From positions 1-7,969 of the forward strand of contig JBGPYB010000192.1 in NCBI GenBank assembly GCA_041493035.1: DNA of 7,969 bases. The letters are read 5' to 3'. The stretch is from JBGPYB01 sp041493035. Its GTDB lineage: Bacteria; Acidobacteriota; Vicinamibacteria; Fen-336. The position numbers were made by a program, and so were the translations under genes. Shown in pieces: positions 1 through 5,672 of this stretch (positions are counted from its first letter, which is position 1; every line of letters starts with the position of its first letter). Below the pieces are notes generated by a model that did no database searches, was not told the DNA's origin, and saw only the letters and a program-made list of their open reading frames with translations.

Positions 1-327
1 CGATCCCTTGGGCAAGACGTCTTTGAGGAAGGGCTGGTTGAACCAAAGCGCTTTGAGGCGCCCGGTCCCATCCTCGAGGCGGATCTCGTAGAGCGTCATT
101 CGCCGGGCGCGACGGAGCCCGGCCACCGCCACGGTACCGGCGACGGCCACCTTCATCCCTGCGCGGAGGTCGGCGATTCGCGCGAAGCGACGCCTGTCCT
201 CGTAGCGCATCGGGACATGGCCGAGAAGATCCTCGACTGTAGCCACGCCTAGCTTTCGAAGCGCCGCGGCCCGCTGCGGCCCGACGCCCTTCACGTATTG
301 GACGGGCGCCCCGAGGTCCAGGCTCAG
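1..327 (-). CDS. recG: ATP-dependent DNA helicase RecG, N-terminal part (runs off left edge)
   Basis: RecG is the cytoplasmic helicase that remodels stalled replication forks and branched recombination intermediates. Only the first 109 codons are present. The protein shows the hallmark start of the RecG wedge region: PVQYVKGVGPQRAAALRKLG (residues 8-27), then VEDLLGHVPMRYEDR (about 30-44), followed by an OB-fold-like stretch ending LEDGTGRLKALWFNQPFLK. The helicase motor motifs lie outside the window. The start is odd. Between the frame's upstream reach and the conserved block there is no ATG, GTG or TTG in frame. The best placed candidate is CTG at 327-325, whose CTGA overlaps the TGA stop of the upstream gene. 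ATT at 330-328 and GTG at codon 12 are alternatives, but the GTG would cut into the conserved VQYVKG block. Translation is probably coupled to the upstream gene. The family call is confident; the start codon is not. Confidence 0.9.
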   Translation of the reverse strand, partial: MSLDLGAPVQYVKGVGPQRAAALRKLGVATVEDLLGHVPMRYEDRRRFARIADLRAGMKVAVAGTVAVAGLRRARRMTLYEIRLEDGTGRLKALWFNQPFLKDVLPKGS

Positions 328-923
328 AATTCCAGGAGGGCCCGCCCGGGCTGGAGGCGGACCCGCTTCAGCGAATAGGGAAGCCGGAACGGCGAGAGGA
401 TGTCGAGGCCCTGGGGATTCTCGCGGTTCTTGGTCGCAGACAAGACGATCTGCTCGAGCGCGGATGGAGCAAGTGGAAGCGCCCCCAGCTTGATTTCCTC
501 GAACTCGATCGAAGCGAACCCGTCGTCCTGGTTCACGAGCTTCCCGCGAAGGGACACGGGCACCCGCCCGCCCAAGAGAGACATGGGGTTCCAGGATGAC
601 GACGCCGGCTTGGCCTGGACCTTCTCCAGATCGACGATGGCCGTGGCGGCCACACGTTCCCGATCCAGGTGAACGGCCACATCGGTCACACCGTCGGGCA
701 TCTTGAGCTTCAAGTTCACGTACGAGTTGAGCTCGCTCTCGGAAATCTCCACGGTCTCGGAGCGCGCCGTGCGACCGTTCTTCTGGCGTTTGTCGATGGC
801 TTCGAGCTTCACGTCCAGGGCGTCGGCCTCGTCCCGCGACAGGCCCGCGCGAGGCGCAGCCGGTCTGGGCGCGGCGGCGAGCCCTTGCACGGTCAGGAGA
901 GCGGCGACGAGAAGCGGAATCAT
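324..923 (-). CDS. Exported protein of unknown function (199 aa)
   Basis: I do not recognise the family with confidence. Residues 1-18 form a hydrophobic signal peptide (MIPLLVAALLTVQGLAAA), with a plausible AxA-type cleavage site before PRPAAP, so the product should be exported. After a short charged linker comes SETVEISESELNSYVNLKL (about residues 54-72). Alternating hydrophobic strands follow (VAVHLDRERVAATAIVDLEK; VPVSLRGKLV; FASIEFEEIKLGALPL), then a helix (APSALEQIVLSA) and a final strand pair. This beta-rich, amphipathic layout recalls lipid-binding tubular or half-barrel domains such as DUF2993/LmeA-like proteins, but that is fold-level inference only. No catalytic motif or Cys lipobox is visible. 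The ATG at 923-921 lies only 10 nt after a TATAAT box and lacks a Shine-Dalgarno sequence. The gene overlaps recG by 4 nt. Confidence 0.75.
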   Translation of the reverse strand: MIPLLVAALLTVQGLAAAPRPAAPRAGLSRDEADALDVKLEAIDKRQKNGRTARSETVEISESELNSYVNLKLKMPDGVTDVAVHLDRERVAATAIVDLEKVQAKPASSSWNPMSLLGGRVPVSLRGKLVNQDDGFASIEFEEIKLGALPLAPSALEQIVLSATKNRENPQGLDILSPFRLPYSLKRVRLQPGRALLEF

Positions 924-933
924 GTCTTCATGG

Positions 934-939
934 ATTATA
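934..939 (-). promoter_or_regulatory. -10 box (TATAAT) for the exported-protein/recG unit
   Basis: A perfect TATAAT lies inside the 23-bp gap after the TPR gene stop, within the 9-mer CTATAATCC (940-932). Such an AT-rich hexamer is rare in this GC-rich DNA, and it points towards the ATG at 923. Transcription from it would start near 927, leaving a leader of only about 4 nt. No convincing -35 box is seen 16-18 bp upstream. It would let recG be transcribed independently of the pilZ-GNAT-TPR genes. Confidence 0.55.
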
Positions 940-946
940 GGTCGTT

Positions 947-2494
947 CTATCGTTCCCCGAGGACCCTGCGCGCATCCGCGTTCTGCGGATCGCCCTTCAG
1001 GGCTCTCTCGGCCTCGGTCCGCGCCTCGCCGTTCCGGCCCACCTCTTTCAAGAGGGCGGCGAGCTCGGCCCGCACAGCGGTGTCCTCACGACACCAGAGG
1101 GACATCCGCAGCTCGCCAAGCGCCTTCTCGGAATCGCTCCTGGCGTGGTGCAGGCGGGCGAGTTGGAGATGTACCCTGGCTCCGTACGGGTCCAGGTAGG
1201 CCGCCTGGTTGAGCTCGCGAAGAGCACCCTCGGAATCACCCGCTTCAGCGAGCTTCTCGGCCCGGCCGACGTGGGATGCCGCCATCTGCGCGTCTCCCCA
1301 GCGATCCTGATCGAGGACCGGCGGGTTTTCCGAGACCATCACCCTCTCGACGCGACGGCCGAGATCGGCAGTGGCCAGGGGTTCATAGGACGGCGCCCTT
1401 GCCACGAGGGGCTTCCACTCGGCGTCCGCCTCTTCGGCGCGCCCCGCCTGTCGCAAGCTCCAGACCAGCACGATCCGGGCGTGAGCGTCCCGAGGGTCGT
1501 CGCGCACGACGCCTCGCATCCAGAACGCGGCCGCGTCCCCATCCCCTTCGGTGAGCAACGCCCACCCCAGATTGAAGGGAAGGTCGGCCAACCCTGGACC
1601 GGCTTCCACCGCTTTGCGAAGAACGTCTGAGGCGCGCTCGCCAACCGAACCCTCCCCGGCGCGCAGCAGCGCGAGGGCGTAGTTGTTCAGCACGCCCGGC
1701 GTCGGCGCTTCCACCGAGAGGGCCGCGAAGACCCCCGCCGCTTCCCGGTAGCGGCCGAGGTCCAACTGTGCCCGCCCCGCCAGGAAGCGTCCTTGCCTCG
1801 AAATGAACGAGCCCTGAGACACGCGGGCGAGGGTGTCCAAGGCTGCGGCGCTCTCGCGCGCCTCGACCTGCATGCGACCGAGAGCGATCCGGGCTTCGTC
1901 GAACGAAGGGGACGCCGCGAGAGCCGCCTTCAGCAGCTTCCGGCGCGCCCCTGCGTCACGGCTCGCGAGGGCTTGCCCAAAGGAGCGCAAGGCGACGAGA
2001 GTGTACGGAGACGACGGAGCCGGGCCGAGGAAAGCGTCGCGCGTCGTTGTGATGGGCGTGGGCCCCGAAAGGGCAATGTCCCAGGCGAGATTGCGGACGA
2101 GGCCGGGGAGCGATTCCGTCGGACCCTCCGCGATGAGAGGCGTGCTCAAGGCGCCGCGGCCGACGTCGAGAATGCGGAGCGAGAGGCTGAGAGAGGCGCC
2201 CTGTGCCTCGTAGCTGCCGACGACGATGCGGGAGGCTCCCAGGGCTTCGGCGATCCGGATGGACGTGGCTCGGGTGAGGGAAACCGGGGGAATTGCCAGA
2301 GCCTCGTGGGCCCTGAGGCGATCGAACCGGTCGATGGCCGGCACGTTGAGGCGCGCCAGCTCCCGGGGGAGAAGATCCGAGACGGCCTCGCCCACCCACG
2401 CCTGCTCCGCGTCCCTGGCGATCCCCGTCGGCGGAAGCACCATGACCGTCCCCGGCTGAGCACCCGCGAGCAGCAGCAGGAGGAGCGACGTCAC
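947..2494 (-). CDS. Exported TPR protein with N-terminal TolB-like domain (515 aa)
   Basis: The chosen start is GTG at 2494-2492, because GTGA overlaps the TGA stop of the GNAT gene and because the protein then opens with a signal-like segment VTSLLLLLLAGAQPG. The reading frame stays open to 2863, but that extension is Arg/Pro-rich antisense-like translation of the GNAT gene. Residues 16-142 (VMVLPPTGIARD...WVGEAVSDLLPRELARL...IAEALGASRIVVGSYEAQGASLSLSLRILD) match the pattern of the TolB N-terminal/FlgO-like domain often found fused to TPRs. From about residue 165 to the end there are at least eight helical TPR-type repeats, including RFLAGRAQLDLGRYREAAGVF (236-256), LPFNLGWALLTEGDGDAAAFW (305-325), VHLQLARLHHARSDSEKALGEL (441-462) and a terminal repeat ending ALKGDPQNADARRVLGER. 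It probably acts as a periplasmic or membrane-associated scaffold with unknown partners. No enzyme motif is visible. Confidence 0.8.
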   Translation of the reverse strand: MTSLLLLLLAGAQPGTVMVLPPTGIARDAEQAWVGEAVSDLLPRELARLNVPAIDRFDRLRAHEALAIPPVSLTRATSIRIAEALGASRIVVGSYEAQGASLSLSLRILDVGRGALSTPLIAEGPTESLPGLVRNLAWDIALSGPTPITTTRDAFLGPAPSSPYTLVALRSFGQALASRDAGARRKLLKAALAASPSFDEARIALGRMQVEARESAAALDTLARVSQGSFISRQGRFLAGRAQLDLGRYREAAGVFAALSVEAPTPGVLNNYALALLRAGEGSVGERASDVLRKAVEAGPGLADLPFNLGWALLTEGDGDAAAFWMRGVVRDDPRDAHARIVLVWSLRQAGRAEEADAEWKPLVARAPSYEPLATADLGRRVERVMVSENPPVLDQDRWGDAQMAASHVGRAEKLAEAGDSEGALRELNQAAYLDPYGARVHLQLARLHHARSDSEKALGELRMSLWCREDTAVRAELAALLKEVGRNGEARTEAERALKGDPQNADARRVLGER

Positions 2495-3438
2495 GCGGGA
2501 AGCTCGATCCGCCCGGGAGGGCGGACCCAGGCGTGAGCGGCGAACTCTTTGCGAAGACGGAACCCGAGACGACCGTAGAGAGCGTAGGCGCGGTCGTTGT
2601 CCACGGTCACCGACAGGCTGGCGGTCTTGAGGCCTTGCTTGCGGAACGCGTCGAGAGCGGCAGCCACGAGGGCGGTTCCCAGGCCGCGCGACTGCGCCTT
2701 GGGGGCGACGGAAACCTGGCAGAGATGCCCGTTGGTCGAGGAGAGATGACTCGACAGGACGACACCGACGGCGCCTCCGTCTCCCTCGGCGACCAGCGAT
2801 GCATCGGCGTCGAAGCGTCCGCAGCCGGAACGAAGGACGAGGGTGTCGACGAACCCTCGGCATGAGGCCGCGGTGGCGTAGGTCAGGTTGAGGGCGGCGT
2901 CCAGGCTCCCCTCGTGGCTGTGGTGGATGATGCGGGCGGCGGTCGGGAGGTCGTCGCGGCGGAGCGGGCGCATGCGAAACGAGAGCGCCGAAGTGGCGAG
3001 GGGCTCGTCCAGTCCCCGGACCAGGTAGTGCCGCCGGCGTCCCGCAAATCCCGCGCGCTCAAAGCGGCGGTCGGCGTCACGGGCCGTCGAAAAGAGGGTT
3101 TGACACTCCACGCGGTCGCTCCCCGGCCGGGACTGGGCCTCGGAGAGGACGGCCTCAAGGAGCCCCTCCTCGAGGCCTTGACCCCGAAAAGGAGCCGCGG
3201 CAAAGAGGGAGCCCACGATGGCGCGCCCGGTGTCCATCATGTAATAGCAGTAGGCGAGCGAGCGGGGCCCATCCTGGAGGACGCGACCCGTCAGGGTCCG
3301 GCGGTCGAGGCCGCTCGCGACCGCGGAAGAGACCTCTGAATAGTCCCAGAGAAGCTCCTCGCTCCAGTATCCGGACTCTTCTTCGAGGAGGGCCCGCAGG
3401 TCCCGGGACGAGACCTCACTAAGGGGACGCGTCTGCAC
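2491..3438 (-). CDS. Tandem GNAT-family N-acetyltransferase-like protein (315 aa)
   Basis: GNAT enzymes move an acyl group from acyl-CoA to an amine. The C-terminal domain (about 154-306) is a complete GNAT. It begins FRMRPLRRDDLPTAARI, has the beta-4 strand LCQVSVAPKAQSRGLGTALV with the acyl-CoA pyrophosphate loop QSRGLGT (249-255), and then ASLSVTVDNDRAYALYGRLGF, the typical motif B ending. The N-terminal half (about 1-143) looks like a second, eroded copy: FRGQGLEEGLLEAVL (84-98) occupies the motif A position and RRFERAGFAGRRRHYLVRGL the end. Two-domain GNATs are known, mycothiol synthase being one, but nothing here identifies the substrate. GTG at 3438-3436 is preferred because GGAGG lies 4 nt upstream (3447-3443) and the 69 residues further upstream in frame are Arg/Ser-rich translation antisense-like to pilZ coding. 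It overlaps pilZ by 20 nt and the TPR gene by 4 nt. Confidence 0.85.
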   Translation of the reverse strand: MQTRPLSEVSSRDLRALLEEESGYWSEELLWDYSEVSSAVASGLDRRTLTGRVLQDGPRSLAYCYYMMDTGRAIVGSLFAAAPFRGQGLEEGLLEAVLSEAQSRPGSDRVECQTLFSTARDADRRFERAGFAGRRRHYLVRGLDEPLATSALSFRMRPLRRDDLPTAARIIHHSHEGSLDAALNLTYATAASCRGFVDTLVLRSGCGRFDADASLVAEGDGGAVGVVLSSHLSSTNGHLCQVSVAPKAQSRGLGTALVAAALDAFRKQGLKTASLSVTVDNDRAYALYGRLGFRLRKEFAAHAWVRPPGRIELPA

Positions 3439-3790
3439 TCCGCCTCCGCTTCTCGTCCTCCAGAAAGCGTCGTAGCCGGGCCTCCTCCCGGGCCGGAAGC
3501 CCGAGAAAGGAAAGCCCCGCCAGGTAGCGCGCCGGCTCGTCGGTTCCCGAAGCGCCATCGAGGGAGCTCTCGGTGACCTGGACCTTGACGCCGAAGTCGT
3601 CCTCCTGGAGCCGGAGGTGGAGGTCGAGTATGGCGCCGTGGTCAAGAGCGGCGCCGCAGCGAACGAGGCATCCCGACAGGCTCAGGTCGACGACCGACAC
3701 CGGTCGCTCCATCCTTCCCTTCAGGGAGCCTTCGAGCCGGACCTCTAGGCGTGGCGCCCTTCGGCGGGCGTCGCCCGTATCATGGATCAT
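3419..3790 (-). CDS. PilZ domain protein, predicted c-di-GMP receptor (123 aa)
   Basis: PilZ domains bind the second messenger cyclic di-GMP and pass the signal to motility, polysaccharide or envelope machinery. This is a single-domain protein. Both ligand-binding motifs are intact: the RxxxR motif in RRRAPR (R10 and R14) and the DxSxxG motif in DLSLSG (35-40). The following strands (CLVRCG, ILDLHLRLQEDDFGVKVQVTES, RYLAGLSFLGL) fit the six-strand barrel, and the C-terminal helix (REEARLRRFLEDEKRR) is usual for the family. ATG at 3790-3788 is chosen because GAGGG lies 5 nt upstream (3800-3796) and it starts just before the RxxxR motif. The open frame to 4033 overlaps the divergent membrane-protein gene and is compositionally a shadow. 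It is the first gene of the leftward cluster, overlapping the GNAT gene by 20 nt, so a c-di-GMP link to the acetyltransferase or TPR protein is possible but unproven. Confidence 0.9.
   Translation of the reverse strand: MIHDTGDARRRAPRLEVRLEGSLKGRMERPVSVVDLSLSGCLVRCGAALDHGAILDLHLRLQEDDFGVKVQVTESSLDGASGTDEPARYLAGLSFLGLPAREEARLRRFLEDEKRRRSADASP
3443..3447 (-). promoter_or_regulatory. Shine-Dalgarno GGAGG for the GNAT gene
   Basis: GGAGG lies 4 nt upstream of GTG 3438-3436, with a second GGA directly abutting the start codon. It sits inside the end of pilZ and decides the start of the GNAT gene against the longer open frame that extends to 3645. Confidence 0.6.
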
Positions 3791-3795
3791 CGCAG

Positions 3796-3800
3796 CCCTC
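3796..3800 (-). promoter_or_regulatory. Shine-Dalgarno GAGGG for pilZ gene
   Basis: GAGGG is spaced 5 nt from the ATG at 3790-3788. It supports this internal start over the longer open frame. Confidence 0.5.
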
Positions 3801-3814
3801 GCGCCTCGGCTGTA

Positions 3815-3824
3815 ACTATAATCC
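3815..3824. promoter_or_regulatory. Divergent overlapping -10 boxes
   Basis: On the plus strand TATAAT occupies 3817-3822 within CTATAATCC (3816-3824), 23 nt before the membrane-protein ATG. On the minus strand TATAGT occupies 3820-3815, 24 nt before the pilZ ATG at 3790. The two hexamers share four base pairs, so two polymerases could not occupy both at once. No convincing TTGACA-like -35 box is visible for either direction. The plus -10 is stronger by consensus; the minus one matches five of six positions. Confidence 0.5.
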
Positions 3825-3828
3825 AATC

Positions 3829-3834
3829 GGGAGG
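3829..3834 (+). promoter_or_regulatory. Possible Shine-Dalgarno for membrane protein
   Basis: GGGAGG lies 11 nt upstream of ATG 3846, a longer spacing than usual. No nearer in-frame start codon exists between them. Confidence 0.35.
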
Positions 3835-3845
3835 TTCGTCGGGCG

Positions 3846-4244
3846 ATGGCCAGAGCGGGAGCGGTACCGCGAGGCGTTCTTCTGCCGGCGGCCTTTTTCG
3901 GCGGTGCCGGCCTCCTCGAAGTGGCGCTGGGTATGGCCCTGGCTCCCGGGCCAATAGCGTTCTGGCACCTCTGGGAGGCCCTGGGGCGTGGGACGCTGCA
4001 CTTCCTCGTCGCCGCCGGCCTTCTGAAGCGCATCGCGATCTGCCGGTCGATCGCGATGATCTACTGCCTGGCATCGCTCGCGACCTATGCGATCGTCCTG
4101 GCATTGGCTCTCGGTCACGCTCCTTTTCACTATCCCTCGGCTCTGGTCGTCCACAGTCTCTACGAGGTCCCTTCCTGCGCTGTACTCCTTCCCTATCTGC
4201 GCTCGCGGCAGGCTTCGATCCTCTTCACGCGACCCCTCTTCTGA
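3846..4244 (+). CDS. Small four-helix integral membrane protein, unknown function (132 aa)
   Basis: I do not recognise the family. The protein is almost entirely hydrophobic and fits four transmembrane helices: about 10-32 (VLLPAAFFGGAGLLEVALGM), 37-60 (IAFWHLWEALGRGTLHFLVA), 67-90 (CRSIAMIYCLASLATYAIVL) and 97-117. A short basic turn (KRIAICR) lies between helices 2 and 3 and a basic tail (LRSRQASILFTRPLF) follows helix 4. Positive charges at the N-terminus, the 2/3 loop and the C-terminus place all of these in the cytoplasm under the positive-inside rule. His41, Glu45 and His52 in helix 2 and His103/Glu107 in helix 4 are polar membrane residues that could be functional. It lies 20 bp (or 53 bp) upstream of the amidase gene and diverges from pilZ. 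Its strong hydrophobic periodicity and consensus upstream -10 box support a real gene despite the absence of a family match. Confidence 0.7.
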   Translation: MARAGAVPRGVLLPAAFFGGAGLLEVALGMALAPGPIAFWHLWEALGRGTLHFLVAAGLLKRIAICRSIAMIYCLASLATYAIVLALALGHAPFHYPSALVVHSLYEVPSCAVLLPYLRSRQASILFTRPLF

Positions 4245-4247
4245 GGA

Positions 4248-4256
4248 TGCTATAAT
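4248..4256 (+). promoter_or_regulatory. Extended -10 promoter (TGCTATAAT) before amidase gene
   Basis: TGC followed directly by perfect TATAAT (4251-4256) gives an extended -10 element, which can work without a -35 box; none is visible. It lies 3 bp after the stop of the membrane-protein gene and carries the same CTATAATCC 9-mer as two other starts in the window. The predicted transcription start, near 4263, is almost at the TTG 4265. Confidence 0.6.
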
Positions 4257-4264
4257 CCCTCGCC

Positions 4265-5668
4265 TTGGAACCCTTTGGCAGGCCTTCCGCCGGCCTTATG
4301 GCGGGGGTGGGATCGCAGGCTGAGCGCGCTGGCGCCGGCCTCGCGAGGGGGGACGAGTTCGTCGCGGCGGTGGAAGCCGTAAGCCGCGAGATTCAGGACC
4401 CCGCCGCGAAACTCCGCTTCCTCCGGCAGTCGCTCTCGCGCTACCAGTCGCTCGATCGCGCCGTGCGCTACGTTCCTTGGCTTCGACGCGTGGTCTACGC
4501 GTGGGTCGATCGACAGGGTGAGCGCCATCAGACGGAGCTCAACGCTCTCGGCGTCATGGTGCGGGTCCAGCGCCGGCGCCGTCTCGGAAGCCGCATCGCG
4601 GCGGTGGCGGCCGTCTTGGCGGCAGCGCTGCTCGTGGTCGCCGGGATCCTTCGGGCCGCGCGCCCCGCCGTGTCATCGCCGGTTCTGGCAGCGGTCCCAG
4701 CCCGTCCCCCGGTCGCGGAGGCACTTCCCCTTCTGCCCGCCGCCGTGGCCCCGTCGGCCATTTGGCTCGTCGAGAAGGGAGGCGACTGGGAGCTCTTCAG
4801 CAACGGGCTGCGCGTCGACACATCCTTCGCGGTGGCGGGCGATCCGCGGCGATTCAAGGTCTTCGAGGAGGGCGTGGGCCTCAAGGAGGAGGTCTACACG
4901 AAGCCGGTCGGCATCATCTTTCACACGTCGGAGAGTGATATCTGGCCGCTCGAGGCGTCGTTCAACGAGAGCCTCAGGGACAGCAGCCAACGTCTGCTGC
5001 GGTACCTGGTGCGGAATCGCTGCTATAACTACCTCATCGATCGCTTTGGACGCGTCTACCGCGTCGTCGAGGAAGAGACGAAGGCCAACCACGCCGGGAC
5101 GTCGATCTGGGCCAACGGCAAGACGATCTACCTGAATCTCAACAACTCCTTCCTCGGCGTCTCCTTCGAAACCCGATGGGAGGGGGGGCGCGCACTCCCG
5201 ATCACGCAAGCCCAGCTCGCCGCGGGGCGGAGCCTGACCGAGTACCTGAGGCAGCGCTGGGAGATCTCCGGAGAGATGTGCGTGGGCCACGGCATGGTGA
5301 GCATCAACCCTGCCAAGCACCTCATCGGGAACCATATGGACTGGTCCAGGGGGTTCCCCTTCGCCGCGTTCGGGCTGCCGGACCAGTACGCAACCGTGCC
5401 ACCCAGCGTGGGACTCTTCGGTTTCGGCTATGATGACGAGTTCCTGAAGGTTCTGGGCGAGCCCTGGCCCGGCGTTCGGCAAGCCGAGGCCGCCATGACC
5501 GAGGAGGCGCGGCGCACGGGAAAGAGTGAAGACGACGTGAGGCGCGGGCGGCGGGCGCGCTACGACGAGTGGCGCCAGGCTCAAACGCGGGACGATGAGA
5601 CGCGGGTCTCAGTGAGGGCGGAGGCTGTGGCGCGCGGGACGCGCGCCACAAAGGGAAGCGGAGGATAG
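4265..5668 (+). CDS. Membrane-anchored N-acetylmuramoyl-L-alanine amidase (amidase_2/PGRP fold)
   Basis: These zinc enzymes cut the bond between N-acetylmuramic acid and the stem peptide of peptidoglycan. From the TTG start (467 residues), residues 1-109 are a charged helical, probably cytoplasmic domain. Residues 110-130 (IAAVAAVLAAALLVVAGILRA) are one transmembrane helix, followed by an Ala/Pro linker. The amidase domain covers about 205-370: VGIIFHTSES (zinc ligand candidate H220), YNYLIDRFGRVYRVVEEET, NHAGTS (H276), NNSFLGVSFE, and CVGHGMVSINPAKHLIGNHMDW (H342, K351, H352, H357, D359). The third metal ligand is not the usual Asp or Cys of a DPG-type motif; H352 or H357 are candidates. A highly charged tail (about 405-467) ends the protein. 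The start is uncertain: TTG 4265 would be nearly leaderless and ATG 4298 (12th codon) is the alternative; neither has a Shine-Dalgarno sequence. Four bases separate it from the actin-like gene, so the two are almost certainly co-transcribed. Confidence 0.8.
   Translation: MEPFGRPSAGLMAGVGSQAERAGAGLARGDEFVAAVEAVSREIQDPAAKLRFLRQSLSRYQSLDRAVRYVPWLRRVVYAWVDRQGERHQTELNALGVMVRVQRRRRLGSRIAAVAAVLAAALLVVAGILRAARPAVSSPVLAAVPARPPVAEALPLLPAAVAPSAIWLVEKGGDWELFSNGLRVDTSFAVAGDPRRFKVFEEGVGLKEEVYTKPVGIIFHTSESDIWPLEASFNESLRDSSQRLLRYLVRNRCYNYLIDRFGRVYRVVEEETKANHAGTSIWANGKTIYLNLNNSFLGVSFETRWEGGRALPITQAQLAAGRSLTEYLRQRWEISGEMCVGHGMVSINPAKHLIGNHMDWSRGFPFAAFGLPDQYATVPPSVGLFGFGYDDEFLKVLGEPWPGVRQAEAAMTEEARRTGKSEDDVRRGRRARYDEWRQAQTRDDETRVSVRAEAVARGTRATKGSGG
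5660..5664 (+). promoter_or_regulatory. Shine-Dalgarno GGAGG for actin-like ATPase gene
   Basis: GGAGG is spaced 8 nt from ATG 5673. It lies over the last codons of the amidase gene, so translation of the two genes is likely linked. Confidence 0.7.
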
Positions 5669-5672
5669 GACC

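Noticed and set aside
1793..2536. Plus-strand open frame of 247 codons opposite the TPR gene
   Set aside because: Its translation is Arg/Gly/Glu-rich low complexity without motifs, and the opposite strand encodes a clear TPR protein.
2495..2863. In-frame extension of the TPR gene to an ATG near 2863 (638-residue version)
   Set aside because: The extra 123 residues are Arg/Pro/Ser-rich and lie wholly inside the GNAT gene in another frame of the same strand. The GTGA overlap plus signal-like segment at 2494 is the better start.
3439..3645. In-frame extension of the GNAT gene to 3645
   Set aside because: It covers the coding part of pilZ in another frame, has low-complexity Ser/Arg composition, and a good Shine-Dalgarno sequence precedes GTG 3438.
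3791..4033. In-frame extension of pilZ to 4033
   Set aside because: It would overlap the divergent membrane-protein gene and both -10 boxes. The added residues are Arg/Pro-rich with no domain.
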